NCBI GenBank assembly: GCA_010094045.1
Contig: ML986611.1
Location: 124,001-188,000, forward strand
DNA length: 64,000 nucleotides
Direction: 5' to 3'
From: Lojkania enalia
Lineage: Eukaryota; Ascomycota; Dothideomycetes; Pleosporales
Below, piece by piece: positions 54,982 through 64,000 of the stretch; within the stretch, counting starts at the first letter, position 1, and each line of letters begins with the position of its first letter. The notes under the pieces are model-generated. The model was not told the DNA's origin and did no database searches. It saw only the letters and a program-made list of their open reading frames with translations. Position numbers and translations under genes: made by a program.

Positions 54982-57642
54982 GGCCCTAGTCTGGTACTCA
55001 GAAAGCGAGCGCAAGAGATGGAATGTGTAGAACTAGGTAGAATACACCGGGAACAAAATGTATTGTGCTGGGATAGGATGGAGTGGTATAAATTCTGTCT
55101 CGTGAATTTGAGCATATTCCGGCGGCATACCGAGGCGTCTGGTCCTAGGGCGACATCCTGTTGGATGAATCATCTCTTCTCCTTTACTTTGGGATACATG
55201 TACAATACAATTTGAACAGAACAAACAAGACATCAATCAGGATTCCGATCGAATCATATGCTAAACTTTCCCTTCCGACATCCCAGCTATCTTTCTCCTA
55301 GACTACTTTCAAACAAGAGCGTCTAATGCGCGAATAGCGGGCCCAATGCAACCCTATCTAGACCACAAACAGATGTACAAAGAAGGACAGGAACCAGATC
55401 AATTTAATTTCTTTCAGCGTCCAGCCCTTTGCAAGCCTCAACACGGTAAATAGACGTCCTACCAGTACTATACTCCGACATGTATGCCTCAACCAACAAC
55501 AAAGCCCGCTACATTTCCCTCATAAGAATCAAAGTCTTGCATAGCGAACCACAGAACTATCTAAGCATTCAACCCGCGAGCATCACAATAACAACTTTCA
55601 AACCCGCCGACAAAAAAAAAAAACCATCAGGCCACTTGACAAGGCATCTCCCAAATCATGCCCAATAGTCTAAGGCTCAACCCCAGCCTCAGTTCGCTCC
55701 AGTCACCTACCAAAGATCAGTCCAGGCTCCCCTATCGCATAGCAAAAGCTCCGACGCATCACGTATATACAAGAGGCGTGCACATAGATGGCCACGAGGC
55801 AGCAGGGAATGGCTATGCAGAATGATGTATTGTGAGATGTGGGTGATGCTAAGGCGGGCCTGGACTGGATAGTGTGAGGCTGATAGGTAGGGCGAAATCT
55901 TGCTTCGCCATGCGCATGTGAGATGAGATGGCGAGGGACTTTTGGGGGGGGGGGGCACGACATGGGGCTAGCTGAGCGTCACGCTGGGTGGGAAACCAAG
56001 TATGCCCCGCCGCAGCAGGACGGGAGCTGTTGCAGAATTCTGATCTGGTGATAGCTCGACTCGAGCTAGGTCATCAGTCAAGTCCAGGAATCGAGTCCGA
56101 AGTTCAAGTTCATCGAGATACATTCACCCATCCAAGCCCCGGCCAGCCCCACCTGCCATATCCGATCTCGCACTACCGCGCCTTGATCATCATTCCCACT
56201 ATAATCAACGGCTTTCCATCGCTTGCCTCATACAGCAGTTTGACCTATCAATAAGCCTCCCAAAGGCTGGACTTCCCTGCGTTACGATCGCCTTGTTCAT
56301 CACCGACCGGGTTCCAAGATGGTGTGTAGGCAGGATCATCGATGTTCGGACAGCCGGAAACGTGGCAGCGCGTGGGGCAGAGCAGGCCAGTCCATGTGGA
56401 ATAGATTAACTACCTCCGCTCCTCGTACTGCGACCTGCTCCTTAACGCGACCTTACACCTCCTATGGGTTCCCGGGCAAGAGGGGCCATGAAGAGGGCAA
56501 AAGGCAAAGATTATGGACTATAGCTGAAGATTGCGCAGTGCTGGATGGAGTAGGCAAACAAAGTGACGCGAAAGCTTGGAATCCAACGGCCATGCTACTC
56601 TACGCCGGTCAAGCTTGCAGATGAAGGGCAAAATAGCGCAAGCTAGCGATTGCCCCCTCGTCCTGCTTCTCACCGCGCGCTGCGCATTTCGCAGTAGTGT
56701 CCCATAACGAGGACCCGCGAGGACAACTTCCTGTGTTGCCGTGCGCCTAGCCAGACATCTAGGACGCAAAGTACTAAGCACACATTATTGTTTGCCGGCT
56801 GTACACCAGCGAATTTCGCTCCTTCGGCAACTTTTGCATACGGGCGCCACAGCCGCTATCTTAGATCTCGCCTTTGCCTAGGTTAAGGGGCGCTGACCAC
56901 CCATGATGCAATGCGGACCGCATCGGAGTGGGCGGTTAGACAGGGCTGCAGCGCGCGAGTACATTATTTACCGGGAAAAGGGCTGTCGGCGGCCTCGCTG
57001 ACGTGGATGGCGAGGTTCGCTTGCCGCTCGCGATACTCTATTTGAATGAGCCTGCTGATAATGATAATGATGATGGAGGGCGTTAAAGTAAACCTGAGTT
57101 ATGCTTGTTGGGGAGGCGAGCGGCCTGGAAGGAGCGGGCGGATGCTGACGTGAAGGAACGATAAGGGCGCGTTAAGTTGGAAGCTTATTTCAAGAGGGCA
57201 AGGGCTTGGATTCAGGGACTATGCTATCGTTGAGGTGTTTTACCTTCGCCAGGAGAGGCAGAACAATGAAAAATCTAAATACAGATAGCGAGGGAGTCGG
57301 CGCTGGTGATGCGTTGTGCTCGTGCAAGTACCTGACTGCATAATTCCCTCGCTGTGCTTGGAAGCCAGAGTGTTATGGAAAAAGGAGAATAGTGAATAGG
57401 GGTGAGAGAGATAAAAAGAGACTATCAACGCTAATGCAAAGTGTTAGGGTATCGATGGAATGTCGCAGTAAGAAATATAACGTTCGGGGTTGAAGGGGCG
57501 CGGCGAAGAGAAACGACGATATAGAGAAACATCAGAGGGGGAAAGGAATCAGCCTATAAATATCAGCGGCGCTAGAAGATTATAATGCTTAAGAACTTAC
57601 ATTCTCGTAGGAAAGTCAAGACGAAGAGTGCGTTGGTCGCCC
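54982..57642. other. Gene-poor 2.7-kb interval
   Basis: Short frames on both strands without domains or splice support. Contains an A-tract at about 55612-55622 and a G-tract at about 55944-55954. Around 56630-57030 composition is GC-richer but still without a coherent frame. I see no gene. Confidence 0.45.
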
Positions 57643-58191
57643 TTATGGCTTGACAGCAACAACTGTGCAGGCAGAGCACTGATAATGACCACATTCGGAG
57701 CATGCTGGAGAGATATTGTAGTTGTGAGGACCATCACCGCAATTTGAACAGTACCATACGTATTTGACTTCCTTCCCTCCGCCTTGTGGGTCGTGCTGGA
57801 TCGGCGTGTAGGAGTCATAAGATGGTGTTCGAAGATGTGGGAAGCCGCAACCCCCCTGACCGAGTGGAAAAGAGAATTTAGGAAGATTTTTGACGAGGGA
57901 GAAATCCGCTTTAAGGCCGTCTTGCGTGAGATTTGTAAAGGGCACTGTGGCGTCGTTCGAAGGATAGCTTTGGCTTCGAAGGCTCGAGGATAGGTATGTC
58001 TCGCAGGTGAAATCACCAGAAACCGAGACATTGTCCTCATTGTCAGAGTCCATGTCTACAGCTTCTCTCAATTCGACTACGCACTCACTGCAGCGTACGT
58101 GTCCGCAGTGGCACTGTGGCATATTCGCGTAGCTGTGAGGGCCTTTGTCTTGGATGCAATTGCAGCAGAACCAGTAGTATGCTTTCGCCAT
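57643..58191 (-). CDS. Small protein with two zinc-ribbon-like cysteine clusters (182 aa)
   Basis: Single exon. Two cysteine modules lie at the ends: WFCCNCIQDKGPHSYANMPQC-x-CGH-x2-C-x2-C at the N-terminus and WYCSNCGDGPHNYNISPACSECGHYQCSAC at the C-terminus, joined by a polar, disordered linker. Both have the C-x2-C ... C-x(1-2)-CGH-x2-C-x2-C pattern of a zinc-binding ribbon, which suggests an internal duplication. Similar small proteins are abundant, uncharacterised orphans in Leotiomycetes and Sordariomycetes. A shorter relative lies 1.5 kb away on the same strand (59694-60036). Function unknown. Confidence 0.78.
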   Translation of the reverse strand: MAKAYYWFCCNCIQDKGPHSYANMPQCHCGHVRCSECVVELREAVDMDSDNEDNVSVSGDFTCETYLSSSLRSQSYPSNDATVPFTNLTQDGLKADFSLVKNLPKFSFPLGQGGCGFPHLRTPSYDSYTPIQHDPQGGGKEVKYVWYCSNCGDGPHNYNISPACSECGHYQCSACTVVAVKP

Positions 58192-59693
58192 TGAGGTGTT
58201 GGTTTATCGGGGTGCTCTTGCTAGAGCAAGAGGCAGCAATTCTATACAAATATCAGGAAGATAGAGGGTGCAGATAGATCAAATGTTTGGTAATCGAGTG
58301 AGTCGTGATGGAAACCCAGATCCCGTCGGAAGGGGGATGGGATTCTTATAATGTCATAATGAGGGACGAGGAGGATATTCTCCCCTTAGTTCCTGGCGCC
58401 ATTAGTGCAAAACCTGCAGGCCGTTGAAGGCAGGCAGCCACAGATTTTTGCCCTGCGATCCTATCTGTAGCTCGCCTTGCTTGACGAGGCCGCATTTAGG
58501 GGCAACCTCACCATTCGAATGACTGGCGTAGCTCGGAGGGCGCCCGAACCATGCGCCACCGAAACTGGTATGAAGCTGGAGGGAGGCGTTATTTGCAGGG
58601 CGAGGGACGCCAAATAACGGCGGTGGAGACGAAGGACTCGTGATGAGGCCGGTGGTGAGCGGTGAGCGGTGGTTGTGTCGTATGATGATCCCGGCCTGTT
58701 GCATACCTGACCATGCCTGTCAAGCTAGATCATTGTTCGATCTGAACAAGAGTACACGTCTTCCTAAGGAATGCGGTTAGCAGTGTTTGCCTAAATCCTT
58801 AGGCCGCTAATGCTTCCTAAAGGAGAGATGAAGTTGTAAGATTTGATTTGCCGGTGAAATTACAATTATCACTATGCTCCCGCTGAGAAGGGACTATCAG
58901 CATCGCCAAAATAATACCGGCCACATAGGGCCCCGAGTCCAGCCTCGCAGATACAGCCGTTTTTACGTCAATTTTCTGTTTGATTGAGCGGAGGCGTACC
59001 TTGCAACTGTACCGTCACTCTATGTCATCTAACCGGGTACCGGGATCAGGCTGCGTTTGTGAAACCTCCACTCTTTCCCCGTTGTTTTTATTGTCTTGTA
59101 CGACTTACGGAGGATCAAAATCACGGCTTGGACGGATGATATTCGAGAGTTGGAAAAATCAACGTGAATTCGCGCCTTTGAATCCCAACAAGATGCCAAG
59201 CAAGGGACAAATGGACGCTCTAAAATTATCTATCAATAGATGGAAGGAAACGTGTAAAATTTTGATACAAAGCCCAAATTGAGGTCCCAAAGGGAGCATA
59301 ACTACCATAAATAATCCAAGCAAATGGACACGATAAACATGTTAAGACTGTGAATCCAAGTAGTAATCTACTTTTCGCCCGTGTTATGGTCCCTGGAAAC
59401 GGCTAAGAGTACAGTGTTTGAATAAAGAAAGCACAAAAGATGGGTGCAAAATTCAAAAACCATTAATAAAAAAAAAAATAAAAACAAATATATATATTTG
59501 AGAGATTTTAGTCGCATTGAATCGAGAAGAACGTATTTTAGTCGGAAAATGGAGACATGCTCATTGTGAGATGAGTTTAGGATATTTGGTGCCCTGAAAC
59601 TGGCAGCCTCTTGGAGAGGTACCTATTCAAACGTCAATATTAAGTACCTAGGTTGTGCTGGCTGGGAGACGTACGAATACCCTATGTTTGAAG
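58192..59693. other. Intergenic region, no convincing gene
   Basis: A 100-codon minus-strand frame (58402-58704) has an ATG and Pro/Ser-rich content but no domain or other support. The rest is AT-rich with an A-tract at about 59467-59480. Confidence 0.4.
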
Positions 59694-60036
59694 TTAGTGC
59701 TTCTCAATTAAGCAACAGTTTGCTTTCAAATGGTTACAAATGGGACAATGAGTAACCACTGAAATGTTGTGAGGCCCATCGCCACACTGGCAGCAAAAAG
59801 ACATAACTGTCTTTGGTCCATCCTGAGGAGTTCTTATCACTGAATGCTTCAAAATTTTTAATATAACGCGTGTCTAGCTTATGGAATTGGCTATATACCT
59901 TTGGAAGGCAATCAAAAACATCCCTAGATCCACATTGTGGGAAGGCAGGGGGACTGTGGGGGAATTTCGATATTTCCATCGGGGGGACTGCGTCTTTGAT
60001 GAGGTCTGAACTGGGTGTAGGCAACATAGGAAACAT
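59694..60036 (-). CDS. Short paralog of the zinc-ribbon protein (about 88 aa)
   Basis: Inferred exons are 60036-59899 and 59822-59694, with a 76-bp phase-0 intron. Splicing joins DVFDCLPK to DGPKTVMSF and then CCQCGDGPHNISVVTHCPICNH. The last part matches the C-terminal zinc module of the protein at 57643-58191 (CSNCGDGPHNYNISPACSECGH). The second CGH-x2-C-x2-C half is degenerate (CNHLKANCC), so the metal site may be altered. Without the intron the frame runs into unrelated sequence. The start ATG at 60036 is the first in frame that is not preceded by a long open stretch; an upstream exon is possible. Confidence 0.55.
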
Positions 60037-62765
60037 AGTGAAATCGGAAATTGGTCGATAAGGTATGGGATGCGAATCTGAAAGACCGAAGAATAATGTA
60101 GGTTGCAACAGGAGAGTCCAGTGGAAGCGTGATATGGCTTTTTATGCTCGACGTTCTCACTGGCGAATGCGAGAGTTAGATGGTCGCAGATGGTGAGGAA
60201 AGGGGATGAATTTATAGAAGAGCACTAGGGGAGCGCGACCCATCGTTTCCCTCGTCCTTCTTATGCCTACTGTATCCATCAGGGCAGCAATCCGTGGGAT
60301 AAGCCACAGGATCCTCCTCCAAGCTGAGACCAACTCTCTGATTTGGGAAGGTAGCTGCTGAGGAAGTACGCCGTGTTGATGTCCAAAGACATGTCGGGGA
60401 ATGATAAGTGGACTGAAGAAGCTTTGCTCAGTTCACCGCGGTAAGGCGGCGGGGTTCCAACACGGTCAAGATCAGGCCATCCATAGAATTCCGGTGGATA
60501 CTGGCCTTGGATATGTCCGGCTCGACCGGCGGAGGGACTAACAGAAGCAGACTGAAAGTAAAAGGAGCTCTCACTCCCGTACGCGCCCCGTGCATTGTAG
60601 TAAGAAAAGCTGTGATAGCCAGGGTATGAGTGTTGCTGAGATCAAAAGGTGCTCTTGCAGCCGACAGGCAGGTTGTTTCCAATTTTTGGATAATTACTTG
60701 AGCCAGGGTTTTGAGGCCTAGCGTCCAGGTTACAAGCGCATAAGAATTCAGTCACTGTACTGGCTGGTCCGGGTAGCGCAAAGACCCACTCTTAATATCT
60801 CTCGGGGTGACTAGACGTTTGCCTTGTTGCCTGGAGGCCTGTAAACTACCTTCGCTGCCATGACAAAAGCAATGACAGTGCCGGAATCTGGGAAGGACCG
60901 TACGTATAGCCTCAAAGGAACGAACGGGTATGTGTTGAGATAGCTTAAAATGACGAAACAGCGTTAGGGACGTGGAACTTACTGGTCAAAGCCGAACACA
61001 GATATCGGATTATTCAGACTTTGGCCTTGGGAAGCATTGAAAGCCGGCTATGAACACGGTTACATCAATCTCACTCATCCACGTTCGTGCCATACCACAC
61101 AGCATTCGAAAGTAGCAAAAGACAAAAAGAGAAGGTGGTTACTATGTCGGTCCGCTACATGGTGAGAAGAATAGATAATACCGCATAATTTGAAGGACGA
61201 CGGAGCTTTGAAAATGCCAAATTGGTGCAAGGAGCCGAAACATAGGACAGAGCGTTCATGAAGAGAAAGATATGTTCTGTTGGTGGTTCAAAGCTCGAGG
61301 CAGTCACGGCCGTTCCCTACCTCGTAGTCGAAAATCTACCATCTTGGGATGGGACTAGATGCATGCCGCTGGGCCTAGTAAATGCGAACATTTTTAAAGG
61401 GAGCTGTTACTGAATTGTGAGTGAACAGATCTAGAATATAGCGGGTACTTCTCCGAGACTCCTTAGAGGCAATGCTAGGAACAAGGCCGAAATGCTGAAC
61501 AAGTGATTGATACCGAGGAGGTCAGCTAGTTCTCATGGCATCTAGTTGCTAAGAGTGCTGGGCAGGTGCTTACTGGACGGTGTCTTCCCACGCTGAGCAG
61601 GGGAACAGGCTGGAATGGGGGTCAGGCAGCAACACGGCTTTGGCAGGGCCTGTGGAGGCTGTAAGGCTACGGGTTAGTTCAGTCTAAATGCCCGCCGACG
61701 GTGAAGGAGAGATGAGTCTTGTGAAGCTTCACCACGAGAGGGCGGAGCACCTTATAACTAGCGGGATGTTGGTTGCCTCGAGAGTAATGCATATCGAAAA
61801 TTCTTCGGTTTACTTCGCTTCACTTTATCAACTGCGGTACCCTTTCCAGCGGTAACGTGCTCATCGACTCATTGGAAGCCGAGGCGTCTCGGCTGGATCG
61901 ACTAGCCGGCGAGAAATGATAAGGCAAGTGAAAAGCCTACTAGTTTACGTCAATTGGTGCGAAGATGAGCATTTCCGGTCACTCTAGTCCGGTTGCCTTC
62001 TTCGATATATACAAGGCTAGCGAATAAGGTATCGGTGGCAGCACAACGCGTCGTGGCAAACGCCAGGTGAGCACCTGCACCCTAGTCCCAAGGACAGCTT
62101 GGCATCAATGTAGCGCGGGAGAGAGGCTGAGATGTGAGGCTTTTCTTTTTTTCTATTTTTATTTTTTTTTTCGCGGATCGTCGGGCCTGCAGACCAGCAT
62201 AGTTTGTGCTGACACAGTAGAAGTCGTTCTAGTGGGTTGAGCACAGTAGGACAATCGACCCACGGTGTGATCGGACAAGATGGCTTGATGAGATTGGCAG
62301 AGATTCGGGGATTGACGATATAAGGGCTGGTGTTGATACTCAACGGTCGGTGTGTGCCGATCTAGATTCGCCGGGAAAGCCTGTCATGAATGACCAGACG
62401 TGTTTTGTAGGGAAATTCTAAGCGCAGACAAGCTCGCGTTAGCGGAGTGTTGGTTAGTCAGCGGTCCGCTTGCGCAAGCACTGCGCCTGTTTGCACACAA
62501 CCTCCCTTGGACGCATGAATGTCCAGTCCGGCTGTTCCTATCATCTCTAAAGAATCGAACTGAGGGCGACGACAGAGTTGCGCTGCGCACGCTATTTCAT
62601 AGCCGGAGGCGCCAGCCAGCGCCCGCGCCGCTCCATCATTGTCGCGTACTATTCTATTCAACCTACGATCCCCCCTTACAAGCCTTCTACTAGCCTATTA
62701 TTACCTGGCGACGCACCCTGATCTTAGGGGACCTCTCCAGGGCCATATTTTCGGGGAAGCTCAAC
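60037..62765. other. Gene-poor 2.7-kb interval upstream of PFA5
   Basis: Several short frames on both strands, none with a domain or splice support; a T-tract at about 62147-62171. The last few hundred bases are presumably the PFA5 promoter and 5' UTR. No gene supported. Confidence 0.45.
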
Positions 62766-63977
62766 ATGGCCATGTCGGACAAGCGTAAAGAGGCACTAGA
62801 TCAGAGGATAAACCAGATCGCGGCTGTTCTCCTGCCACTCCTCGAAATCAGCGGCACTGGTTATGCCACCTACGTTGTTGTGTACCTCCTCTGTGTGAGG
62901 TACCTGATAAATCCGGCGCAGGACATACAAAGTGCAGGAATTGAGCCTAGACAGGGTACCGGAATCGCTCTTCTCATCGTCTATTTCCTCCTGCTCCTCC
63001 CCGTAGGATTAACGTTTATGCGCCTACTTCAAGTCGTGTGGACAAACCCCGGCGTTGTACCACTCGGCGACCCATTATCCGAGAAGAAAACGGCCCCTAC
63101 GAAACACTTCGACCGCCTTGATGCCTACATTTGTGATTATGAAGGCTTGCCCCAATGGTGCGATGCCTGTCACAGCTGGAAGCCCGACAGAGCGCATCAC
63201 TCAAGCCAGCTTGGCCGCTGCATTCGAAGGATGGATCATTTCTGCCCCTACGCAGGTGGCATCATATCAGAAACCAGCCATAAATTCTTCGTGCAGTTTC
63301 TGTTTTATGCCACAGCATACACGGGCTATGTTCTGGTTCTCATGGCCATCTTCCTAGCTGAGCGAATCGATAAGGTAAGAAGAGCCGCCCAGTAGGACTT
63401 GCTTTGACCCTCTAACACTGTAATCCTCCAGCTCGATTCGAAGCCCGCCACCTGGATTGTAGCCCTTGCCCTTGCTGCACTCTTCTTCCTTTTCACCTTC
63501 GGGATGTTCGCGACCACATTCTACCACCTCTCACAAAATTACACGACCATCGAAGTCCTGCAGAGGGGTGGCATTCATAATATCGCCCTCCTTAGCTCTA
63601 ATCAAACCCCACATCCTGCTACTGGCTTGGATATTATTGCTAGAATCCAACGGAGCCCGTCGCGCTCATACATTGTCGTGCAGACCAAGCCCTTTGAGAA
63701 TCCATGGGACATGGGGGTCATAGCGAACATAAAGTCCATAATGGGCAACTCAGCCTTGGAATGGTTCATGCCTCTTCGGATGAGTCCGTGTACGTACCAC
63801 CGGCGAGTAGTAGGTGAATACGAGTGGGGGCGGGTCGTAAACCGCATGATGGATGAATATGCCGCCGGGTCTTTTCACGATGGATCACGTAGGAGGAGAA
63901 GACGCCGTCGTAGTAGTCGGGCGTCAACGAGTGACCCGTTGCACAGCTCAGAGAGTACACCCTCTAGACTGAAGTAA
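62766..63977 (+). CDS. PFA5: DHHC-family palmitoyltransferase PFA5
   Basis: Inferred exons are 62766-63374 and 63432-63977, giving 384 aa, with a 57-bp phase-0 intron. The topology is the classical one: two TM helices (about residues 15-37 and 58-84), a cytosolic cysteine-rich domain, then two TM helices (about 177-198 and 209-231). The cysteine-rich domain reads CDACHSWKPDRAHHSSQLGRC then RRMDHFCPYAGGIISETSHKFF. The active-site tetrapeptide is DHFC rather than DHHC, a variation tolerated in filamentous-fungal PFA5 proteins. The C-terminal tail has an Arg-rich block. The enzyme S-acylates membrane-associated proteins. The start ATGGCCATG is the first methionine of the frame. Confidence 0.88.
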
Positions 63978-64000
63978 GGAAGCAAATCTATAGATCTTCC

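Noticed and set aside
55938..55956. Homopolymer tracts (also near 26590, 28160, 34808, 55612 and 62160) as G-quadruplex or regulatory elements
   Set aside because: Single-run tracts without further structure; more useful as warnings of possible assembly error.
59734..60108. 124-aa minus-strand frame as the gene product
   Set aside because: It reads through a well-formed GTATAT...CAG intron and loses the conserved cysteine module; the spliced model is preferred.
60428..60682. 84-aa minus-strand open frame
   Set aside because: No domain, no splice support and no conserved features seen.
62400..62693. 97-aa plus-strand open frame upstream of PFA5
   Set aside because: Overlapped by open frames on the opposite strand, no domain; probably promoter or 5' UTR of PFA5.

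Overview
The window is nuclear DNA of a filamentous ascomycete, most likely a leotiomycete-like fungus (the class is an inference). Genes carry many 43-122 bp GT-AG introns with CTAAC-like branch sites. Gene content is typically fungal: Zn2Cys6 regulator, NB-ARC/TPR NOD-like receptor, sugar porter, PET191, PFA5. AT-rich blocks between gene islands hold transposons decayed by mutations of repeat-induced point mutation (RIP) type. No bacterial operons, CRISPR arrays, rRNA or convincing tRNA were seen.

Layout. 1-2.1 kb: 3' part of a urea carboxylase/urea amidolyase, with a TGA stop inside the biotinyl domain. 3.4-9.4 kb: a head-to-head pair, an alpha/beta-hydrolase with a C-terminal tail (minus) and an NB-ARC/TPR receptor with a short Gly/Asn/Ile-rich leader (plus). 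This has the layout of fungal NLR/lipase cell-death loci and is the most interesting system here. 9.4-15.3 kb: AT-rich repeat island with a periodic motif array, a full-length dead pogo/Fot1-type transposon and two solo LTRs. 15.3-23.8 kb: a compact metabolic cluster (SDR, EthD-type protein, SDR, AtuA/DUF1446 protein with two frameshifts, Zn2Cys6 regulator). 23.8-28.2 kb: AT-rich block with a second copy of the 191-bp solo LTR in inverted orientation and a ~120-bp-period degenerate array. 28.2-34.6 kb: protein kinase (minus) divergent from an MFS sugar porter (plus). 34.6-38.8 kb: gene-poor DNA with intron-like tandem repeats and a ~26-bp minisatellite-like stretch. 38.8-46.3 kb: an F-box/2EXR-like orphan, a 1285-aa disordered protein and an MFS transporter. 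46.3-48.4 kb: a second, inverted Fot1-type copy carrying an LTR-like insertion. 49.5-51.4 kb: another F-box/2EXR-like gene and a decayed relative. 51.7-55.0 kb: an acid-lipase-type steryl ester hydrolase divergent from PET191. 57.6-60.0 kb: two related small zinc-ribbon proteins. 62.8-64.0 kb: the DHHC-family palmitoyltransferase PFA5.

Exon boundaries were worked out by hand from splice signals, reading phase and family conservation. Where phases close exactly over several introns (NLR, kinase, sugar porter, PET191, regulator) confidence is high. All functional names rest on motifs and family resemblance recognised by eye; no database search was run.
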